This document shows, piece after piece, positions 27,406 through 36,025 of a stretch of 64,000 nt of DNA; the first letter of the stretch is position 1, and each line of letters starts with the position of its first letter. Both the position numbers and the translations under genes were made by a program. Source of the DNA: Paenalicyclobacillus mengziensis (GTDB taxonomy: Bacteria; Bacillota; Bacilli; Alicyclobacillales; Alicyclobacillaceae). The stretch spans positions 3,572,001 to 3,636,000 of the forward strand of contig NZ_CP071182.1 in assembly GCF_017298635.1 (NCBI RefSeq), written 5' to 3'. The notes under the pieces were generated by a model. The model saw only the letters and a list, made by a program, of their open reading frames with translations, did not search any database and was not told where the DNA came from.

Positions 27406-28487
27406 TGGCAACGCTTTCGGTACGAGACCTAGAATTCGGCATTGATGTGAGTAAATTCGCCGCAGCAAGCCCAGCAGAAGAACGCGGAGTTTCACGTGAC
27501 AAGGTCAAAATGCTGGTCATTGACCGTGCCCTGGGCAACTTTAAACACACACAATTCCAGTCGATTCCAGATTTTTTCGAACCCGGGGACGTTGTTATTG
27601 TCAATACCTCAATGACGATTCCAGCGAGGCTTCTTGCCAAGTCACAGGGGCAGATGCATATCATTCACCTGGCCGCACGGTTCTCTGCGACGCGGTTCAT
27701 GATTGAACGGAGGGATGAGTTCGGCGAGGCAGACAGTCAGGCATGGGAAGCTGAAGAAATCATCGACATCGTTCAAAGCGGAGCGTCTGGCTTTACTGAT
27801 GAACAATTCCCAGGGCATTTGAAAGTAATTCGACGATTTCATCCGAACAGCCGTTTGTGGGAAGTTGAGTCGAACGTCGATTTATATCAACTCGCGCAAA
27901 CAATTGGCTGCCCAATCCGTTACTCCTACGTGAAACAGGAGACGAAAACATCTGACTACGCGACCATCTTTGGGCGCGTACCGGGATCGGCGGAAATGCC
28001 TTCTGCAAGCAGGCCCTTTACGAAGGGTATTCTGCGACGTTTGGCGGCGCGAGGTGTGAAAGTCGTCTCGATTACGCTTCATACGAGTGTTTCCAGCCAT
28101 GAAGTGGAGCGCGACCTGTCTTCGCACCCGGTACTGCCGGAATGGTTCTCAGTGAGCCCCCAAGCTGCGTCTGTCATCAACGAGGCAAAAGCAGGAGGCC
28201 ACCGTCTCGTCGCAGTCGGGACCACTGCAGTCCGGGCGGTCGAGTCCGCGGTCGACCAAAGTGGCCGGGTCCAACCGAAAGAAGGTTGGACGACCCGTAT
28301 CATCACCCCTAGCTCGCCGCCACAGGTCATCACATCACTCGTGACCGGCATGCACGACAATCACTCCAGTCATCTGGCACTGATGTATGCATTTATCTCA
28401 CCTGCCCTACTGCGACGTGCGTATCACCAAGCAGCGGACGCAGGCTACTTGTGGCACGAGTTCGGCGACATGTCATTGGTTCTGTAA
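27405..28487 (+). CDS. QueA-like S-adenosylmethionine:tRNA ribosyltransferase-isomerase paralogue
   Basis: About 360 residues alignable by eye to QueA, which moves the ribosyl part of SAM to 7-aminomethyl-7-deazaguanine in tRNA. Retained: FFEPGDVVIVNTSMTIPARL (QueA: pGDlLVlNdTrVipARL), VAVGTTAVRAVESA (AVGTTsvRtLE) and the final EFGDMSLVL (yGDamLil). Changed: the TAGLHFT motif reads SASRPFTKGIL, THLHVG..F reads ITLHTSVSSHEVE, and the N-FHLPkS motif reads TGMHDNHSSHLALM. The degree of change in substrate-binding motifs argues for a paralogue with a different role. It overlaps the SDR gene by its start (GTG 27402 or ATG 27405). No other queuosine gene is near. Confidence 0.82.
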   Translation: MATLSVRDLEFGIDVSKFAAASPAEERGVSRDKVKMLVIDRALGNFKHTQFQSIPDFFEPGDVVIVNTSMTIPARLLAKSQGQMHIIHLAARFSATRFMIERRDEFGEADSQAWEAEEIIDIVQSGASGFTDEQFPGHLKVIRRFHPNSRLWEVESNVDLYQLAQTIGCPIRYSYVKQETKTSDYATIFGRVPGSAEMPSASRPFTKGILRRLAARGVKVVSITLHTSVSSHEVERDLSSHPVLPEWFSVSPQAASVINEAKAGGHRLVAVGTTAVRAVESAVDQSGRVQPKEGWTTRIITPSSPPQVITSLVTGMHDNHSSHLALMYAFISPALLRRAYHQAADAGYLWHEFGDMSLVL

Positions 28488-28576
28488 AGGTAGGGTAATT
28501 CGGTATAGTGGAAGAGACAGTCAAGTAAAGTGAGTGAACGAACGGCCCGTGTGTATGAGGCATAGGAGGCATGGAG

Positions 28577-30310
28577 GTGGCAGATAAGGTGGCAGATGAA
28601 TCCGCCAACGATATAAACTACAAAGAGAGTTCCCTGTTCGTCTTGAAAGCTATTGCGGAAGCTCTGAACGAAACCAGTGACGTAGCAGAGGCCATGAACG
28701 CCATCCTCCCGCGCCTTAGTGAAGCCCTTGGTCTGACGACGGCGTGGGCATTTCGGTATGATGCGAGCCGCCGCTCCTTTGTTGAAGTCGGGGCGAGCGG
28801 ACTCCCTCCTGCCCTCGCCGTTGACGATGGGACTTTGCTTAAGTCGGGATGGTGTGAATGTCAGGACCAATTTATGCACGGACGACTGAGTACTGCGGTG
28901 AATATCGTCCGCTGCAGCCGCCTGCGCGATGCTGACGGTGACAAACGCGGTCTTTGCTATCACGCCAGTATCCCACTGCGCAGTAAAGGAAAGCCGCTTG
29001 GCATTCTGAACGTTGCCGCAGAAGGCTATCAAGTCTTTACGCAGGCTGCACTCGGTCTCCTGATGACCATCGGCAATCAAGTGGCTGTGGCCATCGACAG
29101 AGCGGGAATCCTTTCTGATGAACGCCAGCGTACACGTCAACTTCGCGCGATGTCCACATTTGCTGCAAACCTTGTGGGGATGGTTCGCGTTCATGACATC
29201 CTTGAATACACGGTGACCCAGTTTGTTGACAACCTCGGATACGAGGCATGCGGTGTCATGACAGTCGCATTTGGCCCTGATGAAAACCGGCCTGACAAGA
29301 AGTCCATGGACTCAAGCACAGAAGACTCAGGAACCCCGTCCCCTCCGTATGCGGGCAAGTTGGTCGCTGCCGCCCACCGAAAGACAGAGGCGGCTTCCGA
29401 ATACCAATATTCCTATGACGAAGATCTACTGCCAGCGAGCAGTGATTCCGAACAAGAGCCGCAGACTGCGGATGTCGGGTTCATTCTCCCAATTGCGAAG
29501 AGCCACATTGAGATGAAAGTCCCGCATACGGAGTATCAGATTCGTCTCGAGAGTTCCAATTACCGTGCCTTCCGGCAACCGGACGAAGACCTCTTGATAG
29601 CTTTTGCGTGGCATTTGAGTGCAACGTTAGAGCACGCGAGGAAATACGATGAATCCCTGGAGAATGCAAAATGGCTGGAACGACGCAGACTGGCTGCCGA
29701 ACTGCATGATTCGGTCAGCCAGCGCCTATTCTCGGCCAAACTCCTGGCTGATGCACTGATTCTTGCCAGTGAACGAGGAGACGCGGAGTCCGCAAAAGCC
29801 AAAAGCAAGTTTGACAAGGGAGCGATGCAGGATTCTGAACGTGAACTGGCAAAACATCTTTCCAGCCTGATTGAAGACAGTCAGCGTGAAATGCGAGCCC
29901 TCATTGAAACACTTCGGCCCGTTGAAGAACGCGGCTGGATTGACAGACTCAGAGAACGCATTGCCCACTTGCAACTTGAAGGCCGAACACGGTTTCACTT
30001 GGCCCTCGAGGTGCCGCGAGAACACTCTATCCCGCTCATGAAGCAGGACTGCCTGCTCAAAGTCATTGACGAAGCAACCGGTAATATTATGCGGCATGCC
30101 GGGGCGAAGCACGCTCATATTCATGTTTGGCGGGAAGACGGGCGTTTGTACCTGACCATTCAGGACGATGGATGCGGGTTCGACGTTTCGAGCGTGCAGC
30201 GAGGACTCGGGACATCGACCATGGCCGATAGGGTAGCGTCGATCGGTGGTGAGTTGAAAATCGTAAGCCATCCAGGAAGCGGCACGACGATTACCTGCTA
30301 TGTACCATGA
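28577..30310 (+). CDS. GAF-domain sensor histidine kinase (NarL/LiaS type) with four-cysteine GAF
   Basis: A soluble 577-residue kinase without membrane segments. Residues about 20-170 form a GAF domain with four cysteines, C93, C95, C113 and C127 (in WCECQDQF, VRCSRL, GLCYHASIPL), a pattern able to hold an Fe-S cluster, as in AirS-type oxygen sensors. A second GAF-like part follows (about 190-360), broken by a polar insert. The HisKA_3 box is AAELHDSVSQRLFSAKLLAD (His about 377), and the ATPase end shows EATGNIMRHAGAKHAHIHV and DDGCGFD, then GLGTSTMADRVASIGG. Start GTG 28577 is chosen because AGGAGG ends seven bases before it; ATG 28571 is too close. The regulator gene follows 30 bases later. 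Confidence 0.9.
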   Translation: MADKVADESANDINYKESSLFVLKAIAEALNETSDVAEAMNAILPRLSEALGLTTAWAFRYDASRRSFVEVGASGLPPALAVDDGTLLKSGWCECQDQFMHGRLSTAVNIVRCSRLRDADGDKRGLCYHASIPLRSKGKPLGILNVAAEGYQVFTQAALGLLMTIGNQVAVAIDRAGILSDERQRTRQLRAMSTFAANLVGMVRVHDILEYTVTQFVDNLGYEACGVMTVAFGPDENRPDKKSMDSSTEDSGTPSPPYAGKLVAAAHRKTEAASEYQYSYDEDLLPASSDSEQEPQTADVGFILPIAKSHIEMKVPHTEYQIRLESSNYRAFRQPDEDLLIAFAWHLSATLEHARKYDESLENAKWLERRRLAAELHDSVSQRLFSAKLLADALILASERGDAESAKAKSKFDKGAMQDSERELAKHLSSLIEDSQREMRALIETLRPVEERGWIDRLRERIAHLQLEGRTRFHLALEVPREHSIPLMKQDCLLKVIDEATGNIMRHAGAKHAHIHVWREDGRLYLTIQDDGCGFDVSSVQRGLGTSTMADRVASIGGELKIVSHPGSGTTITCYVP

Positions 30311-30340
30311 GAAAACCGATAAGGGAGTGACAAAGCAGCT

Positions 30341-31090
30341 ATGACAGAACACCCTGCGGTGTCAAACCAGAACCGTACCGAGCCAGAGACACACAAAGTC
30401 AAGGTCGGTATTGTCGACGATCACCAAATGGTTCGAGAAGGACTGCGGGCTTTTCTTGGTTATGCAAAGGATATTGAAGTGGCTTTTCTTGCTTGTGACG
30501 GCAGAGAAGCCCTGGAGCAAACTGTCCGGACGGAGCCCGACGTCGTACTGATGGACCTCGTTATGCCTGGTGAGATGGACGGTATCGAAGCCACTCGGCA
30601 GATTCGTACACAGGCTGCATCGGTGCACATCATAGCGCTCACTTCCTTCCAGGAAACGGAGCGAGTACTCGCTGCCCTCGACGCCGGAGCCATCGGATAT
30701 CTGCAAAAAGATGTCAGTCCAACCGACCTGCTGGCGGCCATCCGACAGGCGGCAGTTGGTCGAGCTGTCCTTGACCCCGCTGCGTTTGCAGCTTTGCAGA
30801 GGATGGCGAGGAACAATCCGACGTCTGAGACACTGGTCGAACCGCTCACCTCACGCGAACAGGAAGTCCTGGATGCCCTGGCAACAGGTTTTTCAAACAA
30901 GGAGATAGCTTCAAAACTCGGTATCTCAGACAAGACGGTGAAAGTCCATGTCAGCCACATCCTCAGCAAGCTCGGCGTGTATGATCGCACTCAGGCCCTG
31001 TTGGCTGCAGCGAAATTGGGGCTCATCCAACTGGACCTAAAACACGAAAAACCGCCATCCAATTCAACGGATGGCGGCAGGTGCGTGTAA
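30341..31090 (+). CDS. NarL/FixJ family response regulator
   Basis: The 249 residues hold a receiver domain (VGIVDDHQMVREGLRAFL, phospho-acceptor Asp in DVVLMDLVMPG, ALTSF, LQKDVSP) and a LuxR-type DNA-binding domain (LTSREQEVLDALATGFSNKE, then LGISDKTVKVHVSHIL). It should be phosphorylated by the kinase encoded just upstream. The last 16 residues (from KHEKPPS) are encoded by a hairpin that acts as terminator for the opposite gene, so the tail is probably not conserved. The ribosome site GGGAG is 12-13 bases from the ATG, somewhat far. Confidence 0.93.
   Translation: MTEHPAVSNQNRTEPETHKVKVGIVDDHQMVREGLRAFLGYAKDIEVAFLACDGREALEQTVRTEPDVVLMDLVMPGEMDGIEATRQIRTQAASVHIIALTSFQETERVLAALDAGAIGYLQKDVSPTDLLAAIRQAAVGRAVLDPAAFAALQRMARNNPTSETLVEPLTSREQEVLDALATGFSNKEIASKLGISDKTVKVHVSHILSKLGVYDRTQALLAAAKLGLIQLDLKHEKPPSNSTDGGRCV
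31046..31077 (-). terminator. intrinsic terminator of the bacilliredoxin gene, inside the regulator gene
   Basis: CCGCCATCC (31052-31060) and GGATGGCGG (31069-31077) are perfect arms with an 8-base loop; on the minus strand they are followed by T5 (31051-31047). It lies in the last codons of the convergent response regulator gene. Confidence 0.85.
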
Positions 31091-31116
31091 ACCTGTCACT
31101 CGAAGCCAAGACAAGT

Positions 31117-31545
31117 TCAGCAGTACGTGTTGAACATTTCCTTCAGGCGACCGGCGACGTGCTGTGCGCTCGTCCCCTCGATGTCACTGCGATGCAGTTG
31201 GTTGACCAATTGACCGTCCTTGAACAACCACACCGACGGAGAAGAAGGCGGGTTGTTTTTGAAGTATTCACGTGCACGTGCTGTGGCCTCTTTTTCCTGG
31301 CCCGCAAATACAGTCACCAGGTTATCCGGACGCCTTTCATTTTCAAGTGCCATCGCAATACCAGGGCGAGCGATACCGCCAGCACAACCGCAAACGGAGT
31401 TGACGACCACAAGTGTCGTTCCGCTCTTGTTGTCCATCACGCTGTCAACTTCCTCAGGCGTCTTCAACTCACGAAAGCCAATCTGCGTCAATTCGTCGCG
31501 CATCGGCTGAATCATCATTGCATAAAAATCAAGTTCGAGGCTCAT
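31117..31545 (-). CDS. brxB: bacilliredoxin (BrxA/BrxB family)
   Basis: The 142 residues have the thioredoxin-like fold and the CGC motif of bacilliredoxins in VVNSVCGCAGGIARPG, plus the family start LDFYAMMIQPMRDELTQIGF. In bacillithiol-using Firmicutes these proteins remove bacillithiol from S-bacillithiolated proteins after oxidative stress. Start ATG 31545 is six bases after GAGGAGG; the frame continues to 31560 through the ribosome site. Whether it is BrxA or BrxB cannot be told with certainty. It is convergent with the regulator gene, and their ends are about 25 bases apart. Confidence 0.9.
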   Translation of the reverse strand: MSLELDFYAMMIQPMRDELTQIGFRELKTPEEVDSVMDNKSGTTLVVVNSVCGCAGGIARPGIAMALENERRPDNLVTVFAGQEKEATARAREYFKNNPPSSPSVWLFKDGQLVNQLHRSDIEGTSAQHVAGRLKEMFNTYC

Positions 31546-31652
31546 TGACATCCTCCTCACATCTTTACTGATTCTGTATCATTATAACTCGTTCCCGCGA
31601 TGGTTGCACAAGATGTTCAAAGAACATAAACCAAACTAGTTCATTTAGACAG

Positions 31653-31682
31653 TTGCGTCCACCTTAGTAGTACGTTTATAAC
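31653..31682 (+). promoter_or_regulatory. candidate promoter of the hem operon
   Basis: TTGCGT (31653-31658), an 18-base spacer and TATAAC (31677-31682) form a plausible sigma-A promoter, giving a leader of about 145 bases before hemE. The leader shows no motif I recognise. Confidence 0.4.
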
Positions 31683-31835
31683 TTGAAGTGAGACTTTGTG
31701 TCGAAAAGCAGGCGGGGGAATCCTTTACACACACCCACCACGTTCAGAAGTAACTGTGCGTGTGAGGAATCCTAAAACCACTCAAATATGTAACAACACA
31801 CCTGCCATGCCGAATGGACCAAGAAGGAGCCCGCT

Positions 31836-32900
31836 ATGTCTTTGGAGAGTACGTTTTTACAAGCTTGTGCAAAACAACCTGTAAACCATATCCCAGTGTG
31901 GTATATGCGCCAGGCCGGGCGATACCAACCAGAGTACCGAGCAATTCGGGAAAAGCATTCGTTGGTTGAAATTTGTCGCATCCCTGAGCTGTGCTTTGAA
32001 GTAACCAAACTACCGGTTAAGCAGCTTGGCGTCGATGCGGCAATTTTGTTTTCCGACATCATGATACCCATTGGAGCGATGGGACTAGACTTTGAAATCA
32101 AGGAAAGTGTCGGCCCCATCATCGCAAGTCCTTTGCGGTCTAAGGCCGATATTGACAACTTGCAAGTGTTTCATCCAGAAGAAAAATTACCATATGTCTT
32201 AAAGACCATTGAGCTCTTGAAAGATGACTTGTCCGTTCCTCTGATTGGATTTACAGGGGCGCCTTTTACACTCGCCAGTTACATGATTGAAGGACGACCA
32301 TCGCGAAACTACATCCGCACAAAGCAGTTGATGTGGAGCGACAAGGCGCTGTGGACGGCACTACTCGACAAACTCGGAGCAATGATTGTCCGCTACGCCA
32401 AAGCGCAGATCGCTGCTGGGGCCGCTGCGATTCAACTATTCGACAGTTGGGTTGGCAACCTGTCCGTGGCTGACTACAGAGAGTATATCTTGCCTACAAT
32501 GAAAAACATCTTTACCGAATTAAAGGATACCGGTGTGCCGCTCATCTACTTTGGTGTGCAAACTGGAGAACTACTTACTTCATTTGCGCAAACGGGTGCA
32601 ACCGTCATCGGCGTGGATTGGCGTGTGCCCATCCAGGCGGCAAGAGCGCGCCTCGGGTATCACTTTGCCGTGCAAGGTAACCTCGATCCGATTTTGCTCT
32701 TCGCTCCGTGGGAAATTCTAGAACAAAGAACAAGAGAGATTCTTGATGCTGCGATGGACAGGCCTGGATTTATCTTCAATCTGGGGCATGGTGTGACACA
32801 CAACGATCCACCCGTCGCGGTAGACACTCTGCGTCGCCTGACGAAGTTCGTGCATGAATACACAGAGGGTAAAATCAGTCAGACTGCTGCCAGGGTCTAG
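31836..32900 (+). CDS. hemE: uroporphyrinogen decarboxylase
   Basis: HemE converts uroporphyrinogen III to coproporphyrinogen III by removing four carboxyl groups. The 354 residues show the signature VWYMRQAGRYQPEYR near residue 22, the conserved DAAILFSDIMIPIGAMG with the catalytic Asp, GFTGAPFTLASYMIEG, and FNLGHGVTHNDPP near the end. ATG 31836 is preceded by AAGGAGC. It is the first gene of hemE-hemH-hemY, the usual Gram-positive late haem cluster. Confidence 0.96.
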   Translation: MSLESTFLQACAKQPVNHIPVWYMRQAGRYQPEYRAIREKHSLVEICRIPELCFEVTKLPVKQLGVDAAILFSDIMIPIGAMGLDFEIKESVGPIIASPLRSKADIDNLQVFHPEEKLPYVLKTIELLKDDLSVPLIGFTGAPFTLASYMIEGRPSRNYIRTKQLMWSDKALWTALLDKLGAMIVRYAKAQIAAGAAAIQLFDSWVGNLSVADYREYILPTMKNIFTELKDTGVPLIYFGVQTGELLTSFAQTGATVIGVDWRVPIQAARARLGYHFAVQGNLDPILLFAPWEILEQRTREILDAAMDRPGFIFNLGHGVTHNDPPVAVDTLRRLTKFVHEYTEGKISQTAARV

Positions 32901-32920
32901 GCAGTCCCCCCTCTGTGTAA

Positions 32921-32940
32921 CGAGATCCCTAAGGATCTCG
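32921..32940 (+). other. intercistronic hairpin hemE-hemH
   Basis: CGAGATCC and GGATCTCG (8-bp perfect stem, 4-base loop) lie in the 91-base gap between hemE and hemH, with no U run. It may set mRNA processing or relative expression. Confidence 0.4.
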
Positions 32941-32991
32941 AGGACAAGCTGCACGCAGCAGCCCCCATCTGTAACCAGAAAGGAGTCAAGA

Positions 32992-33933
32992 ATGATGCTG
33001 ACAGAACCGATTGGAGTTCTGGTGATGGCGTACGGAACGCCGCGAAGCCTTGCTGAAGTGGAACCATACTATACACACATTCGCCACGGACGAAAGCCAA
33101 CGCCAGCGCTTTTGGATAACTTGATTGAACGCTACCGGGCTATCGGCGGTGTATCACCGCTCAACGACATCACAAGTGCTCAGGCGAGTGGTATCGAACA
33201 TCGGCTGAACCGTTTTGGACCTGGTACATTCAAGGTGTACCTAGGCATGAAGCACGCCTCCCCCTTTATTGCAGATGCAGTTGTCCAAATGGCCCGGGAC
33301 GGCATCCGTCATGCAGTGTCGCTCGTACTCGCGCCGCACTATTCGACGATGAGCGTCAAGACGTATCAAAAAGAGGCTGACGACAAAGCGGCAGAACTCG
33401 GAATACCAAGCTTCGTTCACGTCGATAGTTGGCATCTTGAACCTCTATTCATCGACCTTTTGGCGGACCGCGTGAAAACCGCCCTCAAGGCCTTTGCTCC
33501 TGACGCAAAGGTACGGGTCTTGTTTTCGGCACACAGTTTGCCAGAACGAATCCTCAGCCTCGGAGACCCCTATCCTCAGCAGTTGCGAGAAACTGGGGAT
33601 ACAGTTGCAAAGCAAATTGGTCTGACAAATTATTCGTTTGCTTGGCAGAGTGCGGGAAGAACTGACGAGAAGTGGCTCGGTCCCGACATCCTCAATGTCC
33701 TTCGCGAGTTACATGACGGTGGTGAAGACAATGTCGTGGTGTGTCCTGCGGGTTTCGTATCAGATCATCTCGAGGTCCTCTACGACGTAGACATTGAATG
33801 CCAAGCCACTGCACAAGAACTTGGAATGCACTTGACCCGAACAGAGTCGCTCAACGCTGACCCCCGTTTTCTCGATATGCTCAGCGCCGTGGTACTAAGG
33901 CGGGCTGAAGACCTGTCGGGTAGCGGACAATGA
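32992..33933 (+). CDS. hemH: coproporphyrin III ferrochelatase
   Basis: The 313 residues begin PIGVLVMAYGTPRSLAEVEPYYTHIRHG, the ferrochelatase class I start. LVLAPHYSTMSVKTY, VLFSAHSLPERILSLGDPYP with the conserved active-site His region, YSFAWQSAGRTDEKWLGPDI and the late CPAGFVSDHLEVLYDVDIE complete the family picture. In Gram-positive bacteria with HemY beside it the enzyme inserts iron into coproporphyrin III (CpfC) rather than protoporphyrin. The start is ATG 32992, six bases after AAAGGAG; the frame is open back to 32854, overlapping hemE, but without support. It ends four bases inside hemY (ATGA). Confidence 0.95.
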   Translation: MMLTEPIGVLVMAYGTPRSLAEVEPYYTHIRHGRKPTPALLDNLIERYRAIGGVSPLNDITSAQASGIEHRLNRFGPGTFKVYLGMKHASPFIADAVVQMARDGIRHAVSLVLAPHYSTMSVKTYQKEADDKAAELGIPSFVHVDSWHLEPLFIDLLADRVKTALKAFAPDAKVRVLFSAHSLPERILSLGDPYPQQLRETGDTVAKQIGLTNYSFAWQSAGRTDEKWLGPDILNVLRELHDGGEDNVVVCPAGFVSDHLEVLYDVDIECQATAQELGMHLTRTESLNADPRFLDMLSAVVLRRAEDLSGSGQ

Positions 33934-35441
33934 GCGGGCCCAGGGTTGTCATTATTGGCGGCGGTATTACTGGTCTCACAGCCGCATACACCACTTTGCA
34001 GATGACCGAGCAGGGCAGGATACGCTGTACTTTACTTGAAAGTACGTCTCGCCTTGGTGGAAAGATCTCTACATACCGTGAAGACAACCTTGTGCTCGAG
34101 TTGGGTCCTGAAGCCTTACTTGACAGTCACCAGTCTGCTGCAACCCTAGTTCGTGACCTTGGTGTGAGTGCCGAGACCATCCCTGTCAGCCCTGTTGTTC
34201 AGGAAACGCACTTGCTTGTAAACGGGCAACTTCGTAAGCTGCCTCGCGGAACCGTACTCGGCGTCCCAAGTCATTTGAAAACCGTCATTCGAGCACCGCT
34301 GGTGACTCCTTTTGGGAAGCTCCGTGCACTGATGGACTACTTTATTCCCCGCTCCAAGCCTGATGAACTCAAAAAGGATCAGTCCCTTGGTCTTTTTCTG
34401 CGTCGCAGACTTGGCGATGAGTGGGTAGACCGAATTGCTGAACCTTTGTTAGCGACAGCGTCTGGGGCAAATCTGAACGACATGAGCCTTGAGGCGACAT
34501 ACCCACAACTGTTGGAACTTGAGCACCAATACCGGAGTCTGCTCGTCGGAACAGGGCGGGAACGTCAAGCGAGCGGGTTTGACTACAGCACTTCGACCGA
34601 AACTAGTTCATGGTCCACGCACCGCGTTTCGCGTATGGCTTACCCCATCCCTTTATTTACACTTCGCAACGGTCTACAAACCTTGACGGAACAACTGTTT
34701 GACCAACTCCGGGATGCTGCTGAAGTTCGAACTGACGCCACAGTGACCCAAATTCGCCGTCTCGACACCGGTCAATATGCCATTTCTATAGCATCTGAAT
34801 CCGGAACCGAGACACTGTTGGCTGACGCGGTCATTGTTGCAACTCCAGCCTCCGTTTCAAGCCAGCTGCTTTGCAGCCTGTCTGCAAAGGCTGCAAAGCT
34901 CAGTGCCATTCGCTACGTGTCTACAGCCACCGTCATCCTTGGCTATCCACAAGGCGTGCTTGACGGCGTTCCGGGCTCCGGGTTTCTTGTATCGAGGGAC
35001 GAACCGACGGGCATTACAGCGTGCAATATCGTTTCAAGGCGCTGGCCGCACACTTCGACTGGTGACAGGGGACTTATCCGCTGTGATGTCGGCCGCAGTG
35101 GCCAACAGGAGTGGCTAGGCCTTGATGACCGTGCACTCACCAATCACGTGCTGTCAAAACTCGCTGATACGCTGCATCTTGAGGAAAAACCCTGGTTCAC
35201 GAGAGTAAAGCGGTGGGAAAAGGCAATCCCGCAATATGAAGTTGGCCATGCCAAACTCGTTTCAGAAGTGGAGACGCATCTCGCGAGCGACGCTCCAGGC
35301 ATCTTTATTGCCGGTGCGGGTTATCACGGGATTGGCGTTCCGGAATGTATCGCTAGCGCCAGAATTGCAGCCGAGAAGACAATACGGTGGCTGACTTTGC
35401 GCTCACAGTCGTTTAAAAAACAGATCTCTGGGCATTTGTGA
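33930..35441 (+). CDS. hemY: coproporphyrinogen III oxidase (HemY/CgoX type)
   Basis: An FAD flavoprotein of 503 residues that oxidises coproporphyrinogen III to coproporphyrin III using oxygen. The dinucleotide-binding motif is VVIIGGGITGLTAAYTTL, then LESTSRLGGKISTYR, LVLELGPEALL, a middle porphyrin-binding domain and at the end GIFIAGAGYHGIGVPECIAS with the second FAD contact. The length is a little above the usual 470, with a polar insert around residues 205-235. ATG overlaps the hemH stop codon. With HemE and HemH it forms most of the coproporphyrin-dependent haem route; HemQ is not in the window. Confidence 0.93.
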   Translation: MSGPRVVIIGGGITGLTAAYTTLQMTEQGRIRCTLLESTSRLGGKISTYREDNLVLELGPEALLDSHQSAATLVRDLGVSAETIPVSPVVQETHLLVNGQLRKLPRGTVLGVPSHLKTVIRAPLVTPFGKLRALMDYFIPRSKPDELKKDQSLGLFLRRRLGDEWVDRIAEPLLATASGANLNDMSLEATYPQLLELEHQYRSLLVGTGRERQASGFDYSTSTETSSWSTHRVSRMAYPIPLFTLRNGLQTLTEQLFDQLRDAAEVRTDATVTQIRRLDTGQYAISIASESGTETLLADAVIVATPASVSSQLLCSLSAKAAKLSAIRYVSTATVILGYPQGVLDGVPGSGFLVSRDEPTGITACNIVSRRWPHTSTGDRGLIRCDVGRSGQQEWLGLDDRALTNHVLSKLADTLHLEEKPWFTRVKRWEKAIPQYEVGHAKLVSEVETHLASDAPGIFIAGAGYHGIGVPECIASARIAAEKTIRWLTLRSQSFKKQISGHL

Positions 35442-35521
35442 TGAAACATAGTCGCCCATCAATCCATGCTGAACATGGGTGTCAGAGAACTGAAATACTT
35501 AAGAAACTAGACGTTTTCCTA

Positions 35522-35551
35522 TTGACAGGTGCGGGGCACAACAGTTAATAT
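35522..35551 (+). promoter_or_regulatory. promoter of the T-box/DAHP synthase unit
   Basis: Perfect -35 TTGACA (35522-35527), 18-base spacer and TAATAT (35546-35551, 4 of 6). Transcription would start near 35558, about 20 bases before Stem I of the T-box. Confidence 0.7.
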
Positions 35552-35793
35552 TGCAGCAATTCAATATCCGATTAACGGCAGAGATGAAGAGAGTACGGGT
35601 TCGATTCAGTACAGAGAGTCGATGGTTGGTGGAAATCGGCGTGAACGAATCTCGGAAGTTCACTTCGGAGCCGCAAGGTGAAGTCCTGTGTATTGAAATG
35701 GGATTGTAGCCTGAGCCGGAAATGTCCCAACGTTTCCGTTATCACAATGAAGTGAAAGGCGCACAGGCCTTTGAATAGGGTGGTACCGCGAGA

Positions 35794-35830
35794 AAACCTC
35801 GTCCCTGCTGGGACGGGGTTTTTCTTTTTT
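35794..35830 (+). terminator. first terminator of the T-box leader
   Basis: Arms AAACCtCGTCCC and GGGACGgGGTTT with a TGCT loop, then T-rich tail to 35830. The 5' arm sits just after the T-box sequence, as expected for the competing structure. Confidence 0.85.
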
Positions 35831-35885
35831 GCGGTAAACATTCTTCTCGAGGTCATGCTCCTTTTCTTAGGGTGGTACCGCGAGC

Positions 35886-35925
35886 AAAACCTCGTCCCTA
35901 ACCAGGCGAGGTTTTGTTTTTTTTT
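35886..35925 (+). terminator. second terminator of the T-box leader
   Basis: Arms AAAACCTCG (35886-35894) and CGAGGTTTT (35907-35915) are perfect, followed by G and nine T. It lies 100 bases before the DAHP synthase start. Confidence 0.88.
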
Positions 35926-36025
35926 GTTCAGTCAGTCGCAAAAGCGATAGTCCGCCACCCAACCGCGGAAATTCAATCGTTATCAATGGGTCTTATCAAA
36001 TGGTCTTATGAGGAGGCGCGATGTA

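Larger units (their letters stand above)
35575..35925 (+). promoter_or_regulatory. T-box leader with one Stem I and two antiterminator/terminator modules
   Basis: Stem I begins at GGCAGAGATGAAGAGAGTA (with the AGUA loop-E element) and closes at about 35674; the specifier loop reads GGAAGTTCACTTCGG, in which UUC (35659-35661, Phe) followed by A is the best specifier codon. The T-box sequence AGGGTGGTACCGCG is present twice, at 35777-35790 and 35869-35882. Each is followed by its own intrinsic terminator: 35794-35821 plus U run, and 35886-35915 plus nine T. The second module has only about 40 bases before it and no second Stem I. Uncharged tRNA would have to favour antitermination at both sites. 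Confidence 0.9.

Noticed and set aside
32854..32991. Upstream extension of hemH into hemE
   Set aside because: The extra 46 residues are not ferrochelatase-like and ATG 32992 has a well-placed ribosome site.
35831..35868. A second Stem I between the two T-box modules
   Set aside because: The stretch is only about 40 bases and lacks the AGUA and specifier-loop elements.
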